The position numbers were made by a program, and so were the translations under genes. Below the pieces are notes generated by a model, which was given only the letters and a program-made list of their open reading frames with translations, did no database searches and had not been told where the DNA came from. Positions 1 to 8,358 of a stretch of DNA of 57,214 nt are shown in pieces. Each line of letters starts with the position of its first letter. Position 1 is the first letter of the stretch. Location of the stretch: contig NZ_LABY01000110.1 of NCBI RefSeq assembly GCF_001043975.1, positions 1 to 57,214 of the forward strand. Direction: 5' to 3'. Source of the stretch: Methylobacterium variabile. Lineage in GTDB: Bacteria > Pseudomonadota > Alphaproteobacteria > Rhizobiales > Beijerinckiaceae.

Positions 1-1354
1 GCGCGCAGGGCGGCAGGGGGGAGGGGTGCCCCGGGCGGTCGATTGCCGGCAGGTCGTCGAACCAGCCGCGGTTGCCGTAGACGTAGACCGGCCCGCCTCC
101 CATGTCGTCGAAGGAGAACCACGCGTGGGAATTCACGATCCGGTTGCGGGCGATGCGCACGTCGGTCGCCCAGGTCTCCAACTCGACCGGATTGTCGCGC
201 ACGAAGGCGAACAGGTTGTCGTAGATCCAGACGTCCTGATTGAACGGGCAGTTCGCCGTGGACAGGGCCGATGCCTTGAGATCCTCGCAGGAGGCCGCCT
301 TCAGCCGGAGGCCGTTATAGGCTGACAGCACCGTGTTGCGGCGGAAGATGATCGGTCCCCGCACGTCGGCGCCGCCGAGCAGCGCGCCGTTGAAGTGATC
401 GTAGGCGCCGTGATGGGTCGCGCCCCACGGGATGCTGCGCCAGATCAGGCCCGCGCAGCCGAGCGCGCTGACCCGGCCGTCGTGGCAGCGGAACGGCCCC
501 TCCCGGGTGAGGGCGGTCTGGTCGTAGCCGCTCGCGTCCTGCACCCAAGTGACGTCCTCGACCGTGAGCGTGTCGGCGGGACGGTCTTGGCTGCCGCGCG
601 CCGCGAGGCCGTAGCTGCTTCCGACGACCAGGGAGCGGCGCAGTGTGACGCGCCGGCTGCCGATCGCCCGCACGGCCGCGAGCCAGCATCCCTCGAAAGT
701 GAGATCCTCGATCGTGAGGCCATCCACGCGGTCGATGTCGAGGCAGGCCGCGTCGGCGAGCCGTCCCGCCCGCCCGATCGGAACGGCGAGCCGTGTGCGG
801 CGGCTGCGATCCCGCTCTCCTACCCGCTCCCCTATCGATTCCGCGGCCGCCACGGTCAGCGCACGGAGGAGATCCGGCGACGGCGGGACGGCGAGCGCCG
901 TCGTGAGGTCGCCGCAGGGCTGCTCGATGTCGTCCTCGGGCATCGGGCAGCCACGGATCTCGTCGATCGTCCGCCCGACCATCCGTGTGCGCGGGCCGAG
1001 CCCCCGGACGAGGATCGGCGGCGCATCCCGCTTGTCCGGTCCGGAGAGCACGACACGCCGGAAATAGCGGGTCACCGCGTCCGGTGCCGGGCTGTCGGCG
1101 AGGAGTTGCACGACATCGCCCGGCTGCAATCCTCGCACGGCATCCGTCGAGAACGCGACGGTAAAGCGGGCGACCAAGCGCCCGTCCGCGCCGTATCCCG
1201 GACCGCCCCCCTCAGGAGTGACGTAGAGCGTCCGTGCCGCCGTGGATTGCGCCGCCAGGACCAGCAGTCCCGCCAGGAGCATGCGCGGGAGGAATCCCGC
1301 GCAAGGGACCGGGCGGAGCCCCGTCGCGGCGACCGGGTCGTCGATGGTGCCCAT
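1..1354 (-). CDS. Exported protein, probable right-handed beta-helix fold (3' end outside window)
   Basis: About 451 residues are visible and the frame stays open to the window edge, so the C-terminus is missing. The ATG at 1354 has GAGG eight bases upstream; an internal ATG at 1282 has no ribosome site. Residues 25-41 form a hydrophobic export segment ending near AAQSTAA. Mid-protein there are short beta-rich repeats of the kind 'GLTIEDLTFEGC' followed by 'RVTLRRSLVVGSSYGLAA', as in parallel beta-helix (pectate-lyase-like) surface proteins. No catalytic motif could be assigned. It lies 25 bases downstream of asdA on the same strand, so co-transcription is possible, although no functional link is apparent. 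Confidence 0.6.
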   Translation of the reverse strand, partial: MGTIDDPVAATGLRPVPCAGFLPRMLLAGLLVLAAQSTAARTLYVTPEGGGPGYGADGRLVARFTVAFSTDAVRGLQPGDVVQLLADSPAPDAVTRYFRRVVLSGPDKRDAPPILVRGLGPRTRMVGRTIDEIRGCPMPEDDIEQPCGDLTTALAVPPSPDLLRALTVAAAESIGERVGERDRSRRTRLAVPIGRAGRLADAACLDIDRVDGLTIEDLTFEGCWLAAVRAIGSRRVTLRRSLVVGSSYGLAARGSQDRPADTLTVEDVTWVQDASGYDQTALTREGPFRCHDGRVSALGCAGLIWRSIPWGATHHGAYDHFNGALLGGADVRGPIIFRRNTVLSAYNGLRLKAASCEDLKASALSTANCPFNQDVWIYDNLFAFVRDNPVELETWATDVRIARNRIVNSHAWFSFDDMGGGPVYVYGNRGWFDDLPAIDRPGHPSPLPPCA

Positions 1355-1379
1355 TCGCGTCGCCTCGATGGAGCCGGTC

Positions 1380-3032
1380 TCACTCGGCCGGTACCGGCTC
1401 GACCTGCTGCGTCGCCTCCGCCCCGGCGGCCCGCCTCGCCGCCTCGTGGGCGTCCCGGTAACCGCGAGCCACGGCCCGCACGCCCCGGCCGATATCGGCG
1501 TAGACCTCATCGGGGAGGTTGGCGAGGGAGACCCGCAGGGACCAGTTCGGCGCCTCGAACCCCCCGCCATTGAGCAGCACGATCCCGTGCACCTCGGCGA
1601 GCCGGAACGCGAGATCGAGCGGGTGAACGTTGCGCTTCAGGTATTCAACCGCCTCCTCGCCGATGTTCTTGCGCGCCCAGAACTCGAAGTCGATCAGGCC
1701 GTAATAGGCATCGAAGTTCGGATTCGGCGTGAGCTGCAGCCCGAGGCCCTCGATCATCGACCAGACGCGGCGGTTGACGATCTCCATGCAGGCGTCCTGG
1801 TAGGCCTTCTTGTCGTCCATCAGCTCGGCGAGCGAGAACAGGCTCATCATCACCTGCTGCGGCAGGGACAGGCCGGCGGTGTGGTTGAGCGCGATGTCGC
1901 GGCTGTCGGCCACGATGCGGTCGATGAACTTGAGCTTGCGCGGCTCCAGCGTCAGCGGTCCGTACCGTTTGTCGAGGTCCGCCATCACGTCGGCCGGCAG
2001 CGCCGCGATCATCCGGTCGAAGATGTTGTCCTCGTGAATCGCGATCGTCCCGAGACGCCAGCCGGTGCAGCCGAAATACTTCGAGAAGGAGTAGACACCG
2101 ATGGTGTTGTGCGGCAACTCGGCCATCAGCGACCGGAAATCGTGCACGAAGGTGCCGTAGACGTCGTCGGTGAGGATCATGAGGTCGGGGCGCTTGCTCT
2201 TCACCAGCTTGGTGATCTTGGCGATCGTCTCCGGGCTCATGGCCATCCCTGTCGGATTGCCGGGATTGACCACGAAGAAGGCCTTGACCTTGGGGTCGAG
2301 CAGCTTATCGATCTCCTCGTCGGTGTACTGGAATTTGTTCTCCTGCGGCGCCTTGATGTGGACGACGTCGAGGGCGTAATCTTCGAGGTGCGTCATCTCG
2401 AGATAGGGCGTGAAGATCGGCGTGCCGAGCGCGATGGTGTCGCCCGGTCGCAGCAGCCGGTTGGCCTTCAGCGACTTGAACAGGTAGCACATCGCCGCCG
2501 TGCCGCCCTCGACCGCGTAGAGGTCGAACCGGCCCTCCGGCTTGCGCCCCCCGCACATCGCCCACATCAGGTATTCGTGCACGATCCGTTCGTTGTGGAC
2601 GAGCATGCGGTCGGGCACGGGGTAGTTGTCGCCGACGATCGAGTCGACGAGTTCATGCACGAAGGCGTCCTGATCGAATCCGAACGTCCTCACGGCGTAA
2701 GGCACCATGGCGGCCAGGAAGGCGGCGCCGGGCTGATCGGCCTGCCGCTCCAGCCACGCGTCGAGCCGGCCGGCGATCCCGGCCGCCTGCGGCATGCCAC
2801 CGAGCCCCGCGGGGTGGCTCATCACGCGCTGGCTCTCGCGCATGGCGAATTGGCCAAGCAGGAAGAACGCCTCGCGCGGCGTCGTCGCGACCCAGTTCGG
2901 GTTGCCGCGCCCCGCGTTGAGGAACGCCGACTGCGTCCGCCTGGAGGTTTCCTTGGCGAGCTTGATCAATTCGTCCTTGATTTCGAACGGGCTGAGCGAC
3001 TCGAAATTCTTCAGGTTCAGCACCTCAGTCAT
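1380..3032 (-). CDS. asdA: Aspartate 4-decarboxylase / aspartate aminotransferase (PLP enzyme)
   Basis: This PLP-dependent fold-type I enzyme converts L-aspartate to L-alanine and CO2. At 550 residues it has the family's usual length. The motif FSKYFGCTGWRLG carries the probable Schiff-base lysine (about Lys318), and the N-terminal segment FEIKDELIKLAKETSRRT is typical of AsdA. The start at 3032 is preceded by GGAGGA seven bases upstream, so the longer open frame to 3104 is unlikely to be used. In other bacteria AsdA works with the Asp/Ala antiporter AspT to build proton-motive force. Here an AspT homologue lies 10 kb away at 13482, next to a different decarboxylase. Confidence 0.9.
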   Translation of the reverse strand: MTEVLNLKNFESLSPFEIKDELIKLAKETSRRTQSAFLNAGRGNPNWVATTPREAFFLLGQFAMRESQRVMSHPAGLGGMPQAAGIAGRLDAWLERQADQPGAAFLAAMVPYAVRTFGFDQDAFVHELVDSIVGDNYPVPDRMLVHNERIVHEYLMWAMCGGRKPEGRFDLYAVEGGTAAMCYLFKSLKANRLLRPGDTIALGTPIFTPYLEMTHLEDYALDVVHIKAPQENKFQYTDEEIDKLLDPKVKAFFVVNPGNPTGMAMSPETIAKITKLVKSKRPDLMILTDDVYGTFVHDFRSLMAELPHNTIGVYSFSKYFGCTGWRLGTIAIHEDNIFDRMIAALPADVMADLDKRYGPLTLEPRKLKFIDRIVADSRDIALNHTAGLSLPQQVMMSLFSLAELMDDKKAYQDACMEIVNRRVWSMIEGLGLQLTPNPNFDAYYGLIDFEFWARKNIGEEAVEYLKRNVHPLDLAFRLAEVHGIVLLNGGGFEAPNWSLRVSLANLPDEVYADIGRGVRAVARGYRDAHEAARRAAGAEATQQVEPVPAE

Positions 3033-3079
3033 GAGTGTCCTCCCGAATGGCCGAATTCTTCCTGACACCCGGAGCACGA

Positions 3080-3403
3080 TCACCGTGAAGCCGAGGATGG
3101 GCACGGTGCTGGCGACGGCAGAGGGTGTCTCGTCGCCGAGAGCCGGGTTCTCGGTCCTCCCGACGACACCAGCATCGTGGCGGTCCCGGTCTGCACCACG
3201 ATGATCGCCGACCCGATCATGCCGAGGATGCGGGTGACGGCGGAGTTGATCGGGATCGATGCGACCGGTGTCTCGCCGAAGGATGTCTCGGTCTGCTCAG
3301 GTCGGAGGCATGGTCCTGAGAGCCGTCTCGACCCGATCGTGAGCAACGGGAAGGTCACCGGCTCAGGATCGGCGTGACGCGTTCTGACGAGCCCGTAGGC
3401 CAT
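3080..3403 (-). CDS. Small hypothetical protein with one hydrophobic segment
   Basis: This is a 107-residue frame upstream of asdA on the same strand. Its ATG has a good AGGGAGAG ribosome site five bases upstream. Residues near 50-80 (INSAVTRILGMIGSAIIVV...) could form one membrane helix, and the tail is low-complexity Pro/Ser/Arg. I do not recognise a family. It may be a real small gene, a transporter remnant, or chance in high-GC DNA. Confidence 0.28.
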   Translation of the reverse strand: MAYGLVRTRHADPEPVTFPLLTIGSRRLSGPCLRPEQTETSFGETPVASIPINSAVTRILGMIGSAIIVVQTGTATMLVSSGGPRTRLSATRHPLPSPAPCPSSASR

Positions 3404-3885
3404 GGCGTCTCTCCCTGCATGGCCGCTCGATCGAGGATACGTCCCTGGAAGACGAATGCTGAACGTCGGCAGCCGTATTTCAACGCACGCCAGATCGCCT
3501 CACGGTCCTGCGGCACAGCGAAGGCAGCGTTCCCAGAATGTCTAAGGTGTGGCCAGTGACGCGCTTGATCGAACGGGACACGGATCGCTGCGAATTCGTG
3601 AGGATTAGCGGGAGGTCATTGCGGTAAATCTTGCACAGCGCGATGATATGTGCAGTACTGGATATATTCAGCGTGCATTGCAACGTGGCATCGCGTGGCC
3701 TGGGCTCGGCGCGCCCACGAGCCGATCAGGCTGGCTCGATCGGGCGCATCGTGGACGCTGCGCGGGGCGCGCTCCCTCTGGAGGTCACGGTGGGCCAGGT
3801 GTGGCGGCGAGGCTCGCGCCAGGCGAGCCACGGGCACGAGCGTGGCTCGATACCGCGCATCCATGGCGAGGCACTCCGCGCACTC
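3404..3885. other. Intergenic stretch, no supported gene
   Basis: The stretch separates the leftward asdA group from the rightward metallopeptidase gene. Its middle (about 3600-3680) is less GC-rich and may hold the promoter of the downstream gene. The metallopeptidase frame stays open back to 3631, but the signal peptide begins only at 3886. I see no RNA gene or clear repeat. Confidence 0.4.
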
Positions 3886-4695
3886 ATGCTGACGGCAACC
3901 GTCCTGATGACGTGCGTCCCGACGTATGCCTCGTCCGCGAGGTCTGCGCGTGCGCGCATCGCCGTGAGCTACGTGCCGCCAAGCGACCCGGCCCATCGCG
4001 AGATCTACCGGATGCTGCAGCGGCAGCGCGTTCTGGAGCGGTTGGGCGAGGTGATCCGCCTCGTTCGCCTTCCTCATCGCCTCACATTCCGGATGAAGGG
4101 GTGCGGCGGCGAGCCGAATGCATGGTACGACCCCGAAAGCTACTCGGTCACGATGTGCTACGAGATGGTTGCGGCCATCGTGAACCTTGCACCGCGCACG
4201 AGGTCTCCCGCCGGAGTCACGCGAGATCAGGCGATCCGCGGGCCGGTCGCGCAGATCCTGCTGCATGAGACCAGTCACGCGCTGTTCCACCTGCTGCGCG
4301 TTCCGATCTTCGGGCGCGAGGAGGACGCAGCTGATCAGCTTGCCTCTCTCATCCTGCTGCAACTCGCGCCAGCCCGGGCGCGGGCCGTCGTGAACGGGAG
4401 CGGATACTTCTTCGCGACGCTCGGCCGACAGGAGCCGATGGAGAAGGGCAGGTTCGCCGATGTGCACGGCCTGTCGTGGCAGCGGTTCTACAACCTCGTC
4501 TGCCTGGCCTATGGGTGGAACCCGCACCGCTATGGCGACATCGTCGCCAAGGGGTATCTGCCGCAGGAGCGGGCCGAGCGGTGCGGCGAGGAGACCGAGC
4601 AAGTCTCGCATGCCTTCGAAAGGCTCATCGTCCCGCACCTTCGCGTGCGCCCCCACCGCGGCGTCAATCTCCGGCGTGCCTGGCGGTCACGTTAG
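3886..4695 (+). CDS. Exported putative zinc metallopeptidase (DUF4344-like)
   Basis: The 269-residue product starts with a signal peptide (MLTATVLMTCVPTYASS). The zinc-binding motif HETSH is at residues 127-131 within LLHETSHALF, and a downstream acidic REEDAADQLAS segment could supply the third ligand. This arrangement matches the putative-metallopeptidase family DUF4344. The protein should act in the periplasm or outside the cell; its substrate is unknown. Start choice rests on the signal peptide, because the frame is open upstream to 3631 and no strong ribosome site is visible. The gene stands alone on its strand, facing a group of small exported proteins. Confidence 0.65.
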   Translation: MLTATVLMTCVPTYASSARSARARIAVSYVPPSDPAHREIYRMLQRQRVLERLGEVIRLVRLPHRLTFRMKGCGGEPNAWYDPESYSVTMCYEMVAAIVNLAPRTRSPAGVTRDQAIRGPVAQILLHETSHALFHLLRVPIFGREEDAADQLASLILLQLAPARARAVVNGSGYFFATLGRQEPMEKGRFADVHGLSWQRFYNLVCLAYGWNPHRYGDIVAKGYLPQERAERCGEETEQVSHAFERLIVPHLRVRPHRGVNLRRAWRSR

Positions 4696-4792
4696 CCAAC
4701 CGACCTGATGTCGAAAGATCGATGCCGACGATGCCGTCCCGTCGGGCTCCGCCCGCTCCGTCCGTTCCCCGACCCGCCTGAGACGGTCCGCC

Positions 4793-4975
4793 TCAGTATC
4801 GCCGCACGCGAACGGCGCGTGCCCCGTAGACGCCGCGGCGGACGCCCACCGCTCCGCGTGGCCCGACGCAGCCGGCCCTGTAGACGCCTCGAGCGCAGAC
4901 GACGGCCTCCGCGTCGGTCGGGATGAAGACGGTCAGGCTTGCGAGCAGCCCTATGGCGAGGAGGAGGATCTTCAT
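4793..4975 (-). CDS. Small exported Arg/Gly/Val-rich protein
   Basis: This 60-residue protein has a clear signal peptide (MKILLLAIGLLASLTVFIPTDAEA). The short mature part contains two cysteines (VVCARGVYRAGC) and repeats of the VRRGVYGARAVRVRR type. The ATG at 4975 is preceded by GGGAGAAG. Similar tiny exported proteins are, from memory, common in Methylobacterium and related Rhizobiales, with no known function. The basic mature part suggests binding to an anionic surface, which is inference only. It lies 62 bases downstream of the phospholipase A2-like gene, so the two may be co-transcribed. Confidence 0.6.
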   Translation of the reverse strand: MKILLLAIGLLASLTVFIPTDAEAVVCARGVYRAGCVGPRGAVGVRRGVYGARAVRVRRY

Positions 4976-5037
4976 GGGGTGTGCTTCTCCCTTCTGCGGC
5001 ATCCCCGCGACCTGCGTTTCCAGTGCCGGATCCCGCC

Positions 5038-5463
5038 CTAATAGGCGTATGCGGCCCGCACGGGCCGGTAGACGTGGGGATCGGCCCATACCGGAATGCT
5101 GACCGCCATGGGCTGCGGCGCGGGATCGAAGGGCATCGTCGAGGCGCTGAAGGCGATGAAGCCCGCCGCGGTCTTCACGCTGTCGGGCTGGTGCGGATCG
5201 CGCGAGATCAGGTCCGCCTCCCGGAACAGACGCAGGTTGCAGCGGCGCGACGGCAGACCGCCGACGGGCGTGCAGGCGTCGTGGCGTGCGCAGGCCGCAT
5301 CGAGCGCATCGACCGGCGGGAGCGGCGCCCGGTTTCCCAGGCCGCAATAGTTGCTGTGCACGAGGAGGCTCGGCGCTGGAGCGTACCCAACCGACTGGGC
5401 CTGGGCGGATGGCGAGGCCAGTCCCGCGGCGGCGACAGCCAGCGCAGCGATCGTAATGCGCAT
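5038..5463 (-). CDS. Exported phospholipase A2-like protein
   Basis: The 141-residue product has a signal peptide (MRITIAALAVAAAGLASPSAQAQ). The segment SNYCGLGNRAPLPPVDALD is followed by AACARHDACT, which contains the CxxHDxC core of secreted phospholipase A2 folds, where His-Asp forms the catalytic dyad. The upstream YCGLGN resembles the calcium-binding loop YCGxGxxG but is imperfect, so catalysis is not certain. It would act outside the inner membrane. Start at 5463 is supported by the signal peptide. It precedes the 60-residue exported protein at 4793 on the same strand. Confidence 0.6.
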   Translation of the reverse strand: MRITIAALAVAAAGLASPSAQAQSVGYAPAPSLLVHSNYCGLGNRAPLPPVDALDAACARHDACTPVGGLPSRRCNLRLFREADLISRDPHQPDSVKTAAGFIAFSASTMPFDPAPQPMAVSIPVWADPHVYRPVRAAYAY

Positions 5464-5698
5464 GACGAGGACTCCTTATGTCTCCGGCGATGGTGATGCC
5501 GGAGGATGCTGAGCGGGCCGCCTGGTGGCGGCCGCGCGTCGAACCGAGCGCCGTCAGCCATGCCACCTCGACTGCCCCGCCATGATCCTTCATCACCCGA
5601 ACGGCCGCCGGAGGCTTGATCGTGCAGGACAGCGCTCCGCAGTCAGACCGTGCCGCATGATGGCGGGCGCAGGCCCCTCACCGGCCCGCGCGGGGCGA

Positions 5699-6106
5699 TC
5701 ACTTCGCGCAGCGCTGATAATCGACCCCGGTCGGATCCTGATCGCTGTAGTAGCGTCTCAAGGCCCCGTTCGGCGCGGTCGCTAGGAGAACCGTGACGTC
5801 GTTGGCCGCGACCCCGTTCGCACAGTCGAGAACGAGGCGCTGGCGGTCGCCCACCGGCCGGATCGACCGGATCCGGCACGATGCCATCGGAGTTCTCAGC
5901 TGCTTGCCGGAGATCACGAAAGCCGGGGCGAAGATGTCGAGCGGTGTCTTGAACGCCGTGCCTTTGCCGGACGACGAATACACCTCCGCACAGCCGCGCC
6001 CGCTCAGCAGCCATGCGCCCTGATAGTCCGAGAGTCCGGCCTCGGCTGCCGACGCCGCGAGGCCGAGAGCGAGCCCGGCGGCACGAACGAAACCTGCGAG
6101 GCTCAT
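5699..6106 (-). CDS. Exported protein of unknown function
   Basis: The 135-residue product has a signal peptide (MSLAGFVRAAGLALGLAASAAEAG) and a mature domain starting LSDYQGAWLLSGRGCAEVY, with four cysteines that could form two disulfides. The ATG at 6106 has GGAGAAGG just upstream; a TTG five codons earlier is less likely. The opening resembles small periplasmic domains that begin 'xxGxW', but I cannot name a family. It follows the AraC-type regulator gene by 52 bases on the same strand, so it may be its target or simply its neighbour. Confidence 0.55.
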   Translation of the reverse strand: MSLAGFVRAAGLALGLAASAAEAGLSDYQGAWLLSGRGCAEVYSSSGKGTAFKTPLDIFAPAFVISGKQLRTPMASCRIRSIRPVGDRQRLVLDCANGVAANDVTVLLATAPNGALRRYYSDQDPTGVDYQRCAK

Positions 6107-6158
6107 GGCGGCCTTCTCCAACAGCTCGCATCACCGGCCATCGCACCCTGCGTGGCCG

Positions 6159-7283
6159 CTACTTCGCCCATTGTTCCTTGCGCCACGCGCTCGGCGTCAT
6201 CCCGGTCCAGCGCCGGAAGGCGTGCGTGAAGGCGGCCGGTTCCGAGAATTCCAGCACGGACGAGATCTGCGCCAAACCCATCTTGGTGTCGGCAAGCAGT
6301 TGCTTGGCGATGCCGAGCCGGGTCTGGTTCGCGATGCAGCGGAACGTCGTCCCTTCGGCCTTCAGCCGGCGGCCCAACGTGCGCTGGTGAATCGCCAACG
6401 CCTGCGCGACCTGATCCTTCTCGATGCGCTTCTGAACGATCCTCGAGCGCACGCTCCGCCGGACCTCGTCCGAGACGTCGGACGGGACGATGGACTCGAA
6501 TTGCCGGATTCGGCGCTCCACGCTCGCGCGGATGAGCGGGTTGGCGCCCTCGATGGATCGTCTCAGGAGCCGGGCCGGGAAGACAAGGGCCGCGAACTCT
6601 TGTGCGAAGCGAACCGGGGCCCGGAAGAAGCCCGTATAGGGTGCCGAATCGGGCGGAGCGAGACGCGGCAGCAGCACCTCGTCGGGGTCCCAGGTCGCGC
6701 CGCACAGCGAGCGCAGGGCGTTGGTCAGGGCCGCGACGGCTCGCTCGCAGTGGAGCGCGACGCCCTCGGTCTCGGGCTCGTAAGGAGCGTAGCTCACCGT
6801 CGCGACGGCACCGTCGACCGCCAGCTCGATCATGGCACCGCGGTTCAGGAGATCGTGATGGGTCGCGAGAGCCTGCAAGGCGTCGCCGACCGTCTCGGAG
6901 TGGCGCATCAGCGTTCCGAGCAGACCAAGCGAGGCGAGGGTGGTGCGCTGACCGACGAGGAGACCGAAATGGGCGCACCGCGCCTGATCGGCGGCCAGTG
7001 CGGTCAGGCGGCCCAACATCGCGAATGAAACGGTCTCGGCCGCGTCCAACATCTGCATGTCGGTGCCGGCCCTTTCGAGTATTTCATCCGGATCTATTCC
7101 CATTTCCACCAGAATATCACAGACGGTCTGAATAGAATAGACATTAACAAAATTATATGGAATAGACCGGATCGAGAAAGATCGTGTGATTTGTGGTAAA
7201 ATTTTACTGCGAGGCTTTTTATGGCCACCTCCATGGCAGCTCGACGACACATCGGAGGGCATGTTTCTGCCTCCATTGTTCAT
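6159..7283 (-). CDS. AraC-family transcriptional regulator (OruR/ArgR-like architecture)
   Basis: The protein has 374 residues. The N-terminal part (about 45-240) fits the arabinose-binding-like domain found in OruR-type AraC regulators: VCDILVEMGIDPDEILERAG followed by a LGLLGTLMRHSETVGDALQ segment. The last 100 residues hold two helix-turn-helix units (AIHQRTLGRRLKAEGTTF and FSEPAAFTHAFRRWTGMTPS), diagnostic of AraC. The effector is unknown. Decarboxylases of amino acids lie on both sides within 5 kb, so an amino-acid signal is a reasonable guess. The first 35 codons and the upstream DNA are markedly AT-rich. An alternative start lies at codon 8. Confidence 0.85.
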   Translation of the reverse strand: MNNGGRNMPSDVSSSCHGGGHKKPRSKILPQITRSFSIRSIPYNFVNVYSIQTVCDILVEMGIDPDEILERAGTDMQMLDAAETVSFAMLGRLTALAADQARCAHFGLLVGQRTTLASLGLLGTLMRHSETVGDALQALATHHDLLNRGAMIELAVDGAVATVSYAPYEPETEGVALHCERAVAALTNALRSLCGATWDPDEVLLPRLAPPDSAPYTGFFRAPVRFAQEFAALVFPARLLRRSIEGANPLIRASVERRIRQFESIVPSDVSDEVRRSVRSRIVQKRIEKDQVAQALAIHQRTLGRRLKAEGTTFRCIANQTRLGIAKQLLADTKMGLAQISSVLEFSEPAAFTHAFRRWTGMTPSAWRKEQWAK

Positions 7284-7664
7284 CCGACCATCAGGCCAAG
7301 CATACCAGAAAATAGCACCCCATCAATACGCGGGCCAGGGACATAACAGTAGTCCGATAAAGGTGTTGCTCCACAAGATTGTTATCGATTTTTTTTGTCA
7401 TGCCAAGCTTGCCCTCTGGGCGCCCTGCGTCGGCGAGCCACGGACCGCGGCTTTCGTGACGACGGTCGAACCGAGACCTCGATGCGACGAAGGGGATGCC
7501 GATTCATCAAGACAATCAGCGAGATCAGGGATCTGACGCATTGCCCGATTGCCACGTGGTCGGGGCTGGCTCCCGTGGTCGCAAGGTGATGTGGCGATGG
7601 ACGGGTCCGGGCCGGATCCGGCCGCAGCAGCTGGCGTGCCCGTCTCCTCACCGGGGGGCGAGGC
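7284..7664. other. Intergenic stretch with AT-rich promoter-like segment
   Basis: The part next to the AraC gene (up to about 7400) is unusually AT-rich for this window and includes T-runs such as GATTTTTTTTGTC near 7386. It probably carries the AraC gene promoter. The remainder is ordinary high-GC sequence with no supported gene or RNA. Confidence 0.4.
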
Positions 7665-8036
7665 TTACTTCTCGTGGACAATGGTCTCATCCGGGCCCGC
7701 TCGCCGGACGCGGCGAGACCGATGGCGTCTCCCGGTCGCGGAGGCCGGTCCGTCCTGCACGGCTACCGCATCCACGGTCCGGATGGGCGCGGCGAGCAGG
7801 ATCGCCGTCCTCACAGCCATGTGCATCTGAGCTTCGGTCGCGTCCCGCATGGCCAGCACCTCGCGGGCGTGAGGGGTGGCCTGCATGATCGCGCCGACAT
7901 CGACCGCGACCCCCTGAGCAAGCGGGCGCAGGCCGGGCGTCGGGTCGTTCAGGTAGCTCGTCACGGCCTCATCAATCTGCTCGTCGGTGATGCGCTTGCG
8001 CTTGTAGAGATCGCCGATCGTGGAAGGGTCGGTCAT
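7665..8036 (-). CDS. Hypothetical protein
   Basis: A 123-residue frame starts MTDPSTIGDLYKRKRITDEQ and continues with an Ala-rich, probably helical middle (HAREVLAMRDATEAQMHMAV). The tail is basic (GRRHRSRRVRR). No signal peptide, membrane helix or family motif is visible. The longer frame to 8084 is possible, but the N-terminus chosen here looks more protein-like. It stands alone between the AraC and SulP genes. Function unknown. Confidence 0.4.
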   Translation of the reverse strand: MTDPSTIGDLYKRKRITDEQIDEAVTSYLNDPTPGLRPLAQGVAVDVGAIMQATPHAREVLAMRDATEAQMHMAVRTAILLAAPIRTVDAVAVQDGPASATGRRHRSRRVRRAGPDETIVHEK

Positions 8037-8358
8037 GCTGCCATGCCTGGATGCTGCGTCGGAGCGGACGCTCGGACCGTGCATGGCACGCTAAGTCGCC
8101 CGCAGCCGTCATGGGTTCCGAGTGTCATTTAAATTTCGGTAGGTTCGTGCGGACGCCGCGGAATGAGGGCTGCGTGCGAGTGAAACTCGCACCGCTCGGG
8201 ATGGCCGCTTGGTCGGACGGACGGCGTCGCGAAAGCGAGTCCTGGGCCGCGCGTCCTGGGCCGCGAGTCCTGGGCCGAAGGAAGGCGCAGCGGGGTCGGT
8301 GTCGCTTCGCGCAGAGGGTGAGCCTGCCACGTGCGCCGCTCGTCCGGCAGGGCCTGCT
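8037..8358. other. Intergenic stretch with short tandem repeat
   Basis: No gene is supported. At about 8235-8278 the unit GCGAGTCCTGGGCC occurs three times nearly head to tail (the middle copy is GCGTCCTGGGCC). It lies just past the 3' end of the SulP gene and has no assigned role. Confidence 0.4.

Noticed and set aside
1242..3065. 607-codon plus-strand open frame
   Set aside because: It is antisense shadow of asdA, which has recognisable PLP-enzyme motifs.
8235..8278. Triple GCGAGTCCTGGGCC repeat as a possible CRISPR or iteron
   Set aside because: The copies are adjacent with no spacers, and there is no replication or Cas gene; a simple tandem duplication is enough.
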